Positions 21,173 to 32,700 of a DNA stretch of 64,000 nt are shown piece after piece; the stretch's first letter is position 1; each line of letters begins with the position of its first letter. Under the pieces are notes generated by a model. The model saw only the letters and a program-made list of their open reading frames with translations. It was not told where the DNA came from and did no database searches. Both the position numbers and the translations under genes were made by a program. This DNA is from Pegoplata infirma. Taxonomy: Eukaryota; Arthropoda; Insecta; Diptera; Anthomyiidae. The DNA is taken from contig OY992539.1 in NCBI GenBank assembly GCA_963921195.1, positions 160,276,622 to 160,340,621 on the forward strand, read 5' to 3'.

Positions 21173-22235
21173 TAAACAAAACACCGCATACATTTTATTT
21201 TGGGTTTTTTTCCGATAGGTTTTTACGCACGCTTATGTGAGCGCTATATTATACACACTTGTTATCTCATTTATCCACTTATTTTCTTTCGCTCAAGAAT
21301 ATTTTTCCAAAAACATATTTTTTGTTATAATTAAATTTAATAAATTGTAATTTAATTTATTTAGATATTATTTATTTGGCATAAAAATAATTCCTTCCGC
21401 ATCCCGCACGACCAACTCGTTCGACACATTCGTTTGCAATAAAAATTTCTAGAAAAAAACGAGTTTTTAGAAAAAAACTAAAAACAACTACATAAATCAA
21501 CTATTGCTACAGTGTAGTGTAGTTTTTGTATTAATTTTTTGAAACTACTACAAAAAAAGTTGTTTGAGATTTTTTCATACAAAAACGACCGAAATTGTAG
21601 TTAAAAACAACAACTACTACTTACTACACAAAATGCCACATGGTAAATTTAAAAATTTACCATGTGGCATTTTATTTAAAAATTAATGGAGGAACGAATT
21701 TTACCAAAAAAAAAAATTAATTTGGCCACGAAACTTTGACTTGAACTCATTTCAACTGATTTTATTGAAATGCGGCTATAGTTATGAAACACTGAGAAAT
21801 ACAGTTATAGGTCGCCGTTTTCTCAATTCAAACAGCTGATGGCTCAAATTTACAAAAACAAGAGAACTGTTATAACACTGTAATATACCATAATAGGTTT
21901 CATAAAAATACTTCTTGAACATTAAATAAACCGAAAAATGCAATGCGGCTATAGTTATGATGCGGAGTGTACAAAAAGTTTTTTTGTTCAAAATAAATCG
22001 TTCTAGACAACATTTTTATACATTTGTGTATTCCGCCAAGTCGAGTTTTACTTTTTTTCTTGTTTTTACTACAAAATATTTTTTAATGAATATTCGGCTT
22101 CGGTTTTGGCCGAATAGTGAAAATTAGGACGAATATTCGGCTTCGGCCAAAAAAGGTGTATTCGGTCGGACACTAACAATAATTGTTCAAATCTTAAAAC
22201 TTATATAAATAGCTTAATATTAAGTCCGGCCAGTG
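21173..22235. other. Unassigned AT-rich interval with a perfect hairpin
   Basis: No gene is seen. Bases 21630-21673 form a perfect inverted repeat with 21-bp arms (core AAATGCCACATGG) and a 2-bp loop. The 18-bp word ATGCGGCTATAGTTATGA occurs at about 21770 and 21943, flanking about 155 bp, possibly the target duplication of a small element. Bases 21480-21625 resemble sequence near 18430-18600 in inverted orientation. Confidence 0.4.
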
Positions 22236-24800
22236 CCAGATAAAATTTCACTTGCTCATAAGTTATCCAATGTTTTTAAAAGCATCATCCTTCTTTTTAT
22301 AGTACCAAGTCAGTAGTGGCCCTCCTTCTTAGGCGTTGGTGACCACTATTATTTAGAAGATTACGCGATGTGATTCTAGTTTCCGTAGGTAGTTCTGGGT
22401 ATGTCTCACAATTTTATCTTTAACAAAGGAAACATTTAGATCTCTGTGTATGTTTGAGTTTCTAACATACCAGCCCCAATAAGCCAAAGTGCTGGAATTC
22501 AAGTGTAATTCAAGCGTAATTCCAGTCATATTTTTAATTTTCAAGCCTGGAATTATGCTTGAAAAACACTGTAATTCAATAGCATATACCATTGAAACGG
22601 ATACTTGAATTCAAGTCAAACAAAACAGTGTAAAAACACTTGAATTCAAGTCCCAAATAAAAGCGTAATTCCAGTCGAACCAAACAAAATTTTAAAAAGT
22701 TACTGGAATATGGCTTGAATTATAGTTTAAATCAAGCCTTATTCCAGTTTAATTCAAGCCTAAATCAAGTGCAATTCAAGCACAAATCCAGTTCAAAAAA
22801 AAATCATGCAGCATCATTGCTTTATTAAAAAAATAGACCAACATTATGCGTAAATAATTATTTATTAGCTGAAAAAAAGTGCGAATTTTATACAAAGTTT
22901 ACAATAAAAACTAAATAAATTTAAAAATCTATTGAATTTTTTGTTTGCTGGAGAAATGTTTTGCCCTTGGATAACTAAAATAAAAAAGAAATAATAAGAA
23001 ATTTGTTTTTTGGCAAAATTTTAGTTTGCTTACCTATATATGATTTTTCTAAAATTAAACAGCAAACATCCTTTGTTAACGAGCAATTTGTTTCCAATCC
23101 ACTATGGTTCCAAATCCATTTTTTTTGGCAGAAATTAAAAAAATAAAATTTTACAAATTTCCAAAAGCTTATACATATCCTTAATGTCAAAACTATAAGC
23201 TATCAAGAAAGTATAATGAAAAAAATTTGGTGCCAATACTTTCAGTTTGCTAGGCTTTCAAAGTTGAAAGTTTTAAGACGTATAATAAAACCGGAGTGAA
23301 ATCAATATTACACTTATACAAACGGAAAATGGGAAAAACTAAAATTATAAAGAGGCTAAAGGGACAAATTGAAACCTAAGGATACTATTTCTTATTTAAA
23401 ATTCCTATTTTACAGTTAATGCATCCTTGGTGTTATCCTTGGATGTTTTGATTATGTGAATTTTGGAGCCAAAATAGCCTATATCTTTCGTGGACAAAAA
23501 GTTGTGTTTGGGCACGAACTTGCATGAGTCTTTAAACGTGAAAGTGTTTTCAATATTGTATATTTAATATTAAAATTTACATCTTGCCAGCATTTTTTGG
23601 CAAACTCCCACAATTTCCATTTCAGTTTAGCACAAATTTCGGCCAAATTTGCTGTTTTTTGCGTGACACGGTTTCAAATTATTTTATTTTATAACTGTTT
23701 TGCCTTCCGTAAAGCTAATTAATTAAGAAAAATATATTTTTTAAAAAAAAAAAATTTTTTACAAAAAAAAAAAAAAATTGAAAAAAAAATTTAAAAAAAA
23801 AAAAAATTTCCAAAATTTTTTTTTTTTTTTTGACAATCGATTTTTGATTGCGCTAAGAGATAAAAATCATCCCAGAAATAATCCAAGTGACATTGCTTCA
23901 TTTTTTGAATTTATGCCAAAAAAAATCCATTTGGGACCATAGTGCAATCCCGCGATATTTTATTAAACTTTTGTTAATATTTTATTTTAAGCAATTGTTC
24001 AATTGTTTTTTTTTTTAATTTTTGTTTTTGTTATTTTCGACTTTTGACAAAAAAAGAAAATGTAAAATTCAAACAAACACATTTTGTTTGAACTGGATTA
24101 AGGCTTGAAAAATAGACTAAAATTAAAGTTTAATTCAAGTGAAATTTCAAGCACTTGAATTTAAATTTTTTGGTGTTTATTGGGCAGGGGGTATCAGTAA
24201 TCATTCTCAAAATGTTGTTCTGTTTTCTCTGTATTCTTTCCACATTAGACGCAGAGGCAGTGTCCCATAACTGAATACCATAGCACCATATAGGTTTTAT
24301 AATAGAGCTGTAGATCAATAGTTTACATTCTAACTTAAGTTTCGAGTTTCTCCCAATTAGTCAATTAAGTGGAATAGTTTTTTTACTTTATCAGGGTTAA
24401 TTTTGCATCTATATGGTTTTTCCACGTAAGACGACGATCTAGATGAATTCCGAGGTACTTAACTGTTGTGTGTTGAAGTACGATGTGATTATTAATCTGA
24501 ATTTGGGGACAAGTTTCTCGTCTCAACGTAAAAGTTATGTGGATGCATTTCTGCTCATTCACTTTAATCTTCCACTTTTTCAACCAGTCTTCTAATTCAA
24601 GAATGTTACTTTGCAAAATACGAGTTGCTTCAAGTGGATTATTATGAGAGCTTCAAATAGCAGTATCATCTGCAAACGGGAAGTATGCGTATTTCGATTA
24701 GTTGGCATATCAGAGGTGTACAAAATATACAAAAGCGGTCCCAAAATACTACCTTGTGGAACTCCAGCTTGTATGATTTGTGGGGTACACAGAAAATAAG
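22236..24800 (-). pseudogene. Jockey-type LINE fragment, split by a MITE
   Basis: On the minus strand, sequence from about 24795 reads AGVPQGSILGPLLY. It then shows a FADDTA catalytic box (about 24660-24680), KYLGIHLDRRLTW (in 24383-24616), and KPIWCYGIQLWDTAS (in 24130-24318). These are the RT motif B, the active site with both aspartates, and the thumb and connection blocks of Jockey-clade elements. After an insertion at 22474-24185, the C-terminal part resumes with WYVRNSNIHRDLNV (about 22430-22475), a block that follows directly in intact Jockey elements. Frameshifts and stops occur in both pieces. The 5' end is missing before motif B. Confidence 0.85.
22474..24185. mobile_element. MITE of AATTCAAG/AATTCCAG repeats inside the Jockey fragment
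   Basis: The ends are CCCCAATAAGCC and GGTGTTTATTGGG. A CAG or AG is repeated at the borders, and removing the element restores the Jockey reading CCAGGGGG. The arms (22490-22800 and about 24070-24165) are made of short repeats of TTGAATTCAAG and GTAATTCCAGT in changing order. The centre (23735-23835) is nearly pure A then T runs. No ORF. The superfamily is unclear. Confidence 0.6.
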
Positions 24801-25590
24801 ATCGTCAAATTTAAATCAACAAACATCTATTGTAAATCAACCAAACATGATATCAACCAATTTGGTTGTGCTTAATCGTTCAATTGAGTGAGCGCTCATT
24901 CTCGTTCATTTCAGATAAAAGACCTAGTTCGTTCATCTAGTTCAATCGCTCTTTTGACTTTTTCGTTCAACAGTTCGAAAACGAATCGTTTTGATCATGT
25001 CTGTTGGTCGTTCATCTAGTTCAAATCGGTCAATTTTGGTTTTCGTTCAATAGTTCGTGATCGAATCATTTCGATCATATCTGTGGTTTTGACCTTCGTT
25101 CAAAAAATACAAAAATGTTGAATAAAAACATTAATTAAAAAAAAAAATTAATATACCCGGTGAAAAATGTTCATATATGCACATTAGACCGACTCACCTT
25201 ATATGGGCAAAAAAAAAGTTAATGTTGTACCCCCCTCAAAATTAACTTTGACATGTTTTATGAAGATTCCCAAAATATTTGGGCTCTAGCGATGATCTCC
25301 CGTGAGCTAAGCCGCGTCAAAAAAGGGTCCAAAAATGAATAAAAAATTCAGTAAATTTTTTTTTGTCCAATGAATAACCAAATATAATAGATATTTAGGA
25401 ATTCTTTGATTCTGCATTAAAACATTTTAAAAATCGAACCACAGACTCGAGATAACGAGATGTTTATGTCAGTTTTTTGATGCTTTTCAATTCGATTTTA
25501 CTGAAAACTTAAATAACTTTGGTATTTTTTGTCCGATTTTTACTTCCAATACATCGTTAGAAAGGTGTTGACCACCGCTTGGGATTTTAG
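24801..25590. repeat. Unassigned interval with imperfect direct repeats
   Basis: TCGTTCATCTAGTTCAA and GAATCATTTCGATCATATC-like words occur twice (about 24930-25005 and 25010-25085), a degenerate repeat of roughly 80 bp. The rest shows no gene. TACACAGAAAATAAG at about 24789 resembles the end of the TA-flanked MITEs, but I could not find its partner end. Confidence 0.4.
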
Positions 25591-25599
25591 TCAAAAATT

Positions 25600-25982
25600 A
25601 ACCCTTAACTGCACTGTCTTACTTTTTTATAACATTTACTTCGACATCATTAAAAAAACATTTTATAACCACAAAAAGCATATCTTTGTGCAGGAAACAC
25701 TTTTAATTAATATATTTGGCCACAATTAATTTAACCCATGCATGATCAAAATATTTTGGCAAACATTTTTAAAAAAGTTTTTGCGGAAATTATTGAAAGC
25801 TAGTTATAATACTTTAAAAAAATAAATTTAAATAAGGTTTTGTTTATTTTATTCAAAAATTAAACCTTAACTGCACTGTCTTACTTTCTTATAAAATTTA
25901 CTTCGACATCATTAAAAAACCATTTTATAACCACAAAAAGCATATCTTTGTGCAGGAAACACGTTTAATTAATATATTTGGC
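25600..25982 (+). repeat. Two direct copies of an about 120-bp sequence
   Basis: 25600-25722 and 25864-25982 share TTAACTGCACTGTCTTACTT through AGGAAACAC and TTTAATTAATATATTTGGC with few differences. The about 140 bp between them has no feature I recognise. Confidence 0.75.
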
Positions 25983-25984
25983 TT

Positions 25985-26335
25985 CTTTTTACAAGAATTT
26001 TAAAATCTTAGAGGATTACATATTTGTAAAATATTTTTTAAATATTTGTACTTGTTCTGGAATGCCGCTAGTAATGGAAAATGAAAGAGAAGGATCTCCG
26101 CTAATTTCCCCATTTTATTTTGACATATCAGGAAAAAAGAAGGTAAGTAATGTCCTTTTAAAACTTTATCCTTTAATATCATTTTAAATGTTTAACAAAA
26201 TATTTTGATAAAGTTTTGTAAGGACATTATTCACATCCTTTTAGAACTTTTGGAAAACCGGTTAACAGAAAATCAAAATTCGGTTAACCGGCTTTATCGG
26301 TTAAACCGGAATAAAAGAAACGGTTAACCGTTTTT
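25985..26335. repeat. Left arm of a large old inverted repeat
   Basis: 25985-26142 matches the complement of 36756-36898 over its length with many differences. Both arms then reach CCGGTTAACC-like words (26250-26335 and 36725-36750). Inside the arm, 26143-26232 is itself a small palindrome (AATGTCC...GGACATT). The pair encloses the 26618-36714 element and is the outermost shell of this nest. Confidence 0.6.
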
Positions 26336-26715
26336 TTCACTGACAAAACCAAAAACTACTTGAAAATAGCTAATTTATATTAAATAATAATGCGAATATA
26401 GCTTAAGTTAACATATTTGTTTCTTTCAGTAAGGTTTGCAACTGTTACCCTATAAAAATAGCGGTATTTAAATACGGTACTTTATTTTCCCATAAGCACT
26501 TTAATTTATTGGTTTTATTTAAAAATATACATCAATTCGGCACAAGTAAATTGCAGTTCCGTATTTTATTTTGACGTTCTTTTATTGACATTTTCGCCAT
26601 TAACAGAAATTTTGGTACTACCTCCGTCCCGAAATATTCTTAACATTTCTATAGATTTTTTTTTGTCCCAAAATAAACTTTACATTTTATTAAGCAGTGT
26701 TTTAGTTGAAATAAT

Positions 26716-26850
26716 CGGCCTTATTATGAGTGTCGTTGTCGTCTCGTAAACAAGGCGTTTTCTTAAATCGGTATTATGAGTGTCGAAAAACGACAAAAAT
26801 GCAACACTGTTAGCAATTCTATTACATATTTCGGTACCATGAGTGTCGTT
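26716..26850 (+). repeat. Harbinger left TIR and two subterminal copies
   Basis: The TIR core TTATGAGTGTCG at 26716-26736 recurs as GGTATTATGAGTGTCG (about 26770) and GGTACCATGAGTGTCG (about 26833), in the same direction about 60 bp apart. Such subterminal repeats are plausible binding sites for the transposase or the Myb-like protein (inference). At the right end, 36185-36281 has related GTCGTTGTCGT words. Confidence 0.7.
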
Positions 26851-26933
26851 TTCAAATGTCAAAAATTGCAAATATTGTCGTTAAAGTTTTTGTTCACGAC
26901 AGAACGAAAAAATAATCAAAAAAAATTATAAAA

Positions 26934-27969
26934 ATGGATATAGCTAAAAAGTAAGTATTTATAAAACTTAAAAACGATTTATTAATGTTTTTTTCACGAT
27001 TCCATTAATTTTAGAACAAAAATCACAAACACCAGGCAATTTAGCCGAATGGTGTCGCTGCTAGAGCAAAATCCATGCTTGGCTAGAGGATTTAGCAGTG
27101 GCATAAACAAAATCAACGTTAAGCAGGAGTGGAACAAAATTGGAGAAGAGCTTAACATTTTAGGACCACCAACACGGAATGGGGAAGGATGGATGAAGGT
27201 TTGGGCGGACTATAAGTTTAAAGTAAAAAAAAAATTAGTTCACAATAAAGCCGAATGTCGTGCTACCGGGGGTGGTTCTTTTAAGCAATTCGTACTATCC
27301 CCAACTGAAGAGGCTGCCTCCAATTTACTCCAAATTGACACAATTGTAAATCCAGGTGGTGTTGCGTTTGGAGCACAACGGATAAATCAAAATGAAAACA
27401 GCGACAATGAAGAGAATGTACCAATGAGTGTGAATTTAGAAATTGAACAACCAGTCTGCTCAAATCAATCCAAAAACCCCAAACAAAACTATATTGGCCC
27501 AAAAGAAGTACGATCCTTACATTCTACACAAAACCATGCATCAAGGACACCCATACAAAGTAATGATGTTGAAGAAGTACGTACCTCACAGTCAACAAAA
27601 AAAACTTCAACTAAAAAACCAACACAAAACTATGAGATTCTTGGAGAATCAAGTTTAACAAAATCAACAAAGACCTCAACTAAGAAAAAAACAAAAGATG
27701 ATCTCCTTGAGGAGCAATTGAACGTCCAAACTGCATTGTACACAGAAGTGAAGCATTCTTTAGCTGAAATTGAAAGGTATCAACGCAAAAACTTTAAACT
27801 AAAGGAAGAAAAGTTAGCACTTTACAAGGAAGAGTTAAAATGTAAGGAAGAATTTAGAAGAGAACTTTTAAAGCTTAGAAAAGAGGAAATAGAAATTGAA
27901 AAAAGACGTATTGCAATAGATGAAATAAGAAATGGTTTACAACGTTTTGAAATTGATGAAAGTTTATGA
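26934..27969 (+). CDS. Harbinger Myb/SANT-like DNA-binding protein
   Basis: Two exons: 26934-26950 (ATG plus 14 bases) and 27015-27969, with a 64-bp GT-AG intron (GTAAGT...TTTTAG). This gives 323 residues. Residues about 14-92 have the pattern of a Myb/SANT-like domain: aromatic positions in QEW, GEGWMKVW and DYKF, closing with RATGGG, as in Myb_DNA-bind proteins of Harbinger elements. A polar middle follows, then residues about 236-323 form a strongly charged K/E coiled coil. In studied Harbinger systems this second protein brings the transposase into the nucleus and to the TIR; the same role here is inference. It converges with the transposase gene across a satellite array. The frame is intact. 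Confidence 0.85.
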
Positions 27970-27984
27970 ATATAAATGTGAATA

Positions 27985-29755
27985 TTTAAGGCCAAACAAA
28001 ACGTTGACTTCCCATTACTACCCATCTACTACATTATTTCTAATTGTATTCTAAAAATTTCCAAAATTTTTTTTTTTTAATTTTCCAAATGAATTTCAAA
28101 ATTGTCAAAATAAATTTTAAAATTTTCTAAATTTTTTTTGTATTCTAAAAATTTCCAAATGAATTTTAAAATTTTCCAAATGTAATTTAAAAATTTTCAA
28201 ATTACATTTTTCTTAAAAATTTCCAAACGTATTTTAAAAATTTATAACGAAAAAAAAATTTCAAACTTATCTTAAAAATTTCCAAATGAACTTAAAAATT
28301 TATATTTAAATATTTCTAAATGTATTTTTAAAATTGCCAAAATTTATTTCATACTTATCCATATGTATTTTAAAATAGTCCAAATATATTTTAAAATTGT
28401 CGAAATGAATTTCAAAATTTTCCAAATGTATTTAAAAAACTTATATTTTAAATTTTCCATACGTATTTCAAAATTTTTCAAATAAATTTTAAAATTGTCA
28501 AAATACATATATTTTAAAATCTTCTAAATATATTTTAAAATTGTCCAAATGTATTTTAAAATTTTCAAATGTATTTTAAAATTTTCCAAATGTAATTTAA
28601 AATTTTTCAAATGTATTTAAAAAAAAAAAATCAAATGTATTTTAAAAATGTCGAAATGTTATTTAAAATAATCCAAATTTATTTTCAAAATTGTCCAAAA
28701 GTATTTTGATATTGTCCAAATGTATTCTAAAAATTTCCAAATGAATTTTAAAATTTTCCAAATGTAATTTAAAAATTTTCAAATTACATTTTTCTTAAAA
28801 ATTTTCAAATGTATTTTAAAAATTTATAACAAAAAAAAAATTTCAAACTTATCTTAAAAATTTCCAAATGTACTTTAAAAATTTATATTTAAATATTTCT
28901 AAATGTATTTTTAACTCGTCCAATTGTATTTTAAAAATTTCCAAATGTATTTTTAAATTGTCCATATGTACATTAAAATTATTCAAATCTATTAAAATTG
29001 TCCAATTTTATAACATTCAACATAGAATTGTACATAGAACATTTTGAAATACATTTGGAAAATTTTAAAATAAATTTGGATAATTTTAAAATCTATTTGG
29101 ACAATTTTAAAATACATTTAGAAAGTTTTAAATACATTTGGAAAATTATCAAATATATTTGGACAATTTTGAAAATAAATTTAGATTATTTTAAATAGCA
29201 TTTCGACATTTTTAAAATACATTTGAAAATTTTTTTCAAATACAATTGGAAAATTTTAAAATACATTTCGAAAGTTTTGAAATACATTTGGAAAATTTAA
29301 AAATACATTTGGATTATTTTAAATAACATTTCGACATTTTTAAAATACACTTGAATTTTTTTTTAAAATACATTTGGAAAATTTTAAATTACATTTGGAA
29401 AATTTAAAAATACATTTGAAAATTTTAAAATACATTTGGACAATTTTAAAATATATTTAGAAGATTTTAAAATATATTTTGACAATTTTAAAATTCATTT
29501 GAAAAATTTTGAAATACGTTTGGAAAATTTAAAATATAAATTTTTTAAGCACATTTGGAAAATTTTGAAACTCATTTCGACAATTTTAAAATATATTTGG
29601 ATTATTTTAAAATACATATGGATAAGTATGAAATAAATTTTGGAAATTTTACAAAACATTTGGACAATTTCAAAATACATTTGGAAAATTTTAAAAAACA
29701 TTTATATAGTTTAAAAATTTATTTGGAAAATTTTAAAATACAATTGGAAATAGTG
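27985..29755. repeat. Satellite array 1 in Harbinger, switching orientation near 29000
   Basis: Degenerate units of about 22 bp. To about 28985 they read AAATGTATTTTAAAATTTTCC. From about 29000 they read the complement, AATACATTTGGAAAATTTTA. The two halves can pair over most of their length. The array lies between the 3' ends of the two transposon genes. Small ORFs in it (for example 28998-29198 and 29436-29636) only translate the repeat. Confidence 0.85.
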
Positions 29756-29954
29756 TATTTCCTAGTACTGTGAAGTATCCTATTGGTCATATTTTGTACA
29801 ATACATATGTGTATTAATATTTTTTATCGTTTTTTTTTCATGATTTAAAAAAATCAAATGTGAATTTTATTTTAATTTTTTTTTTTATTTTTCTATTTTT
29901 GTTATTTTATTTTTTAAATTAAACTTAGGTAACAATGAACCAAATAAAACTGAA

Positions 29955-31943
29955 TTAAATATTTAATGATTGCATTATTAATAATCTTATATTTAAAGCG
30001 TTTAAATCGTCATCTACAACAGAATTTGTTGATGGTAATTCATCCATTACCTCAATTTCAGGAATTTCGGTTTTATAATGAATGCATATGTTGTGTAAAG
30101 CTGCACAAACAGATGTAATTTTAGCAGCCATATTTGGTGTGTAATGCAACTGTCTTGCGCCTAGTATGCACCGGAATCTGTTTTTTAAAACACCAATAGT
30201 TCTTTCAACTATATTTCTAGTTCTTGCATGTATAAAGTTAAAACGACTTTCTGCAGAACCTTCTCCAGCAGATCTGAATGGCGTTATTAAAAACTGTTCT
30301 AAGGGGTACCCAGCATCCCCTACAAAAAAGATATTTGATGTAAAATAAAATAATTTTATAAAAACAAATTGAATTACATAGGTTAATTGAAATTAACAAA
30401 ACGCTGCCCTTTTTACAGATGTAATTAAAAAAAATTCAAAGACTACATTTGTAATTTGAAGATTCCATTTTCAAAAATTTCAATTGTTATTCGAAAATTC
30501 CATTTGTAATTCGAAAAAGATCAATTGTAATTCTAAGATTACAATTGTAGTTCGATAAAGATAAATTGTAGTTCGAAAAAGATCAATTGTAATTCGAAGG
30601 GTCTAAAAAAAAAAATATAAAATTTCATTGGTTATCCCAAGATTCTACTTGTAATTCGAATATTCCATTTGTAATTCGAAAATGTCTATTGTAATAAAAA
30701 GATTCCAATTGTAATTCAGTTGATATTTTTTTAATTACAATTGGAGTTTTCGAATAATAATTGATTTTTTTGAACTACAAATAGAATTTTTGAATTACAA
30801 GTAGTATTTTGACATTGCAAATTATCTTTTTCGAATTACAATTTGAATTTTTGAATTACAAATATAATTTTGAAATTGCAAATGGAATCTTCGAATTACA
30901 AATGGAATCTTTGAATTCCTTTTTAATTTTTAATAGTTTGCTGAATCACTTTTGATTTTTTTGAAGAAAATGTTTTTTTAACTTACCTAATAACCAAGTA
31001 TTTCTTTCGCCATTATCATATTGCTCTCTTAATAGTTGTTTTAAGTCACTGATGTTCCATACTAAGGAGTCATGAACAGATCCCTGATGATGAGATGATA
31101 TATATCTTATTCGGAGCTTATGATCACATACCTATGTATAGTAAAAAAAATATAGTATTGAATTTTTCAACTATAAACTCAACAACTTACCACTGTTGCA
31201 TTTAGACTGTAAAAACCTTTTCTGTTTCTGTATTTAAACTGTTGTTCCTTATCAGGTGAAATTATATTAATATGCGTTCCATCTATACATCCAATTACAC
31301 CAGGAAACCCAGTCTTATTGTAAAAGAATTTTTTTATATCGTACTTTTCATTTTCCTCCGTTGGAAAGGAAATCCATATTGGGCAAAGTACATTGTACAT
31401 AGCATCTATGCACTCTTGGAATACATTGCTAACGGAAGACTGGCACATACTAATATTGTAGTCATTACCAGCGCCTTTTTGGTAACTACCCTCAGCAAGT
31501 ATTCGCATTGTCGCCGCAAGTTTCAAAATATTTGGCAGACTTGTCGACAATGTCGGTTCTTTTATTTTAGGTGCAATTTTTTCCAAAACATATTTAAACC
31601 CCTCTTTATTGATTCTAAAGTAACTTACAAATCTTAAAAAAAAAAAAAAAACTTACACATTTCTATTAAGTATTTAATCATATCTTTTTACTTACTTGGA
31701 ATTTGGCATGGCAAATATGTTGGACTGTTCCCGTAACTGTCTCCGAATAGCATTCATCTCGGCTGTAGTATATTCATCCTCATCATCAGAAGATGAAAAT
31801 GCAGCAGTGCTTAACATTTTGTTTTGATATTTTTTTTTGTTTGTACACTTTAAATTTTTCCAACGATGACGACCACAATTTTCCTTTACAGAACCACAGT
31901 ATATACAGTAACGAAACTCTTTTTTTAGGTTTACTTGAATCAT
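29955..31943 (-). CDS. Harbinger DDE transposase (HARBI1-like)
   Basis: Four exons on the minus strand: 31943-31696, 31632-31191, 31131-30987 and 30319-29955, all with GT-AG introns and matching phases, giving 399 residues. The start is the ATG at 31941-31943; the frame is open farther upstream but has no earlier ATG. Residues about 13-33 hold a Cys/His cluster (CIYCG...C...H...C). Residues about 141-160 look like a helix-turn-helix. The DDE_Tnp_4 triad is complete: D200 in GCIDGTHI, D280 in GDAGYPL, E317 in NIVERTIG. This enzyme cuts and rejoins DNA at the TIRs. Intron 3 (30320-30986) contains satellite array 2. Human HARBI1 is a domesticated relative; this copy is still inside its TIRs. I see no disabling mutation. 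Confidence 0.88.
30425..30925. repeat. Satellite array 2, inside transposase intron 3
   Basis: Units of about 20-24 bp of the form TTGTAATTCGAAGATTCCA to about 30720, then the complement TTCGAATTACAAATGGAAT. This is one orientation switch, as in arrays 1 and 3, but with unrelated sequence. The transcript of the transposase gene would contain this inverted repeat as intron. Confidence 0.8.
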
Positions 31944-31994
31944 TCGGTCACTAATACTATCACATTTTGTTTTACTGGTATTGGTAAATTTCAA

Positions 31995-32700
31995 TACAGG
32001 ATGCGATAATAATTTTGGTTGTTAGTTCACAAATTTACTTAAATATGTATTAATACGCATTAAAACACCGTTACAAATAAATATCCTTTAATAAAATAGC
32101 GTGCAAAATACTTTCATACATATAAATTTGCATTATTTACGCAAAAATAACGATAGAAGAATTCAACAATTTGATTACTTACGAAACACCCATTATAATA
32201 TTTTTCAGTTAATAAAAAAATTATAGCATACTGTTCCGGGTGTTACACCGAAATGTCATATATTTTTTTTAATTTACCTCAAACACGTCATAATTTTATA
32301 ATCACCACATTTAAATTTGACGCTAAACTTCAAAATTCCAAAATATTTATTTAAAATTTCTTCAAACAAAAAACTGTTTAAAAAATCGAAAACAATCAAA
32401 AAATTTCAATTATTATAAAAAGGTATGTATATAAATAAGAAATTATTTAAACTTCAAATTGTACACACAATGATTTCTTTTTAAATGTCTTTTAGTTGGA
32501 CATACCATCATCATAACCAAGATCAATTATATTAAAAATTGGAAGCGATGCTGTTCAACTATAAAACTAAATGTCATGGGAAAAATATGGAGCTTCGCCA
32601 ATAAACTTTGGAAATAATCTATAACGAAATTTGTTAGTCAAAATTTTTTTTCATTAAAGAACTGTTGCACAACCTGAGAACTAACTACAAAAGGAAAAGT
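31995..32700. other. Harbinger 5' region upstream of the transposase
   Basis: No ORF or repeat is recognised between the transposase start and array 3. The transposase promoter should lie here on the minus strand, but I see no confident core element. Confidence 0.3.

Noticed and set aside
26066..26137. Apparent small exon starting at an ATG and ending at GTAAGT
   Set aside because: The stretch is part of an old inverted repeat whose other arm (about 36760-36830) carries the same sequence with changes that break the frame. No protein family is recognised.
28998..29773. Several 60-72 codon ORFs rich in KIYLDNFK
   Set aside because: They are frames of the degenerate 22-bp satellite, without start context or conservation.
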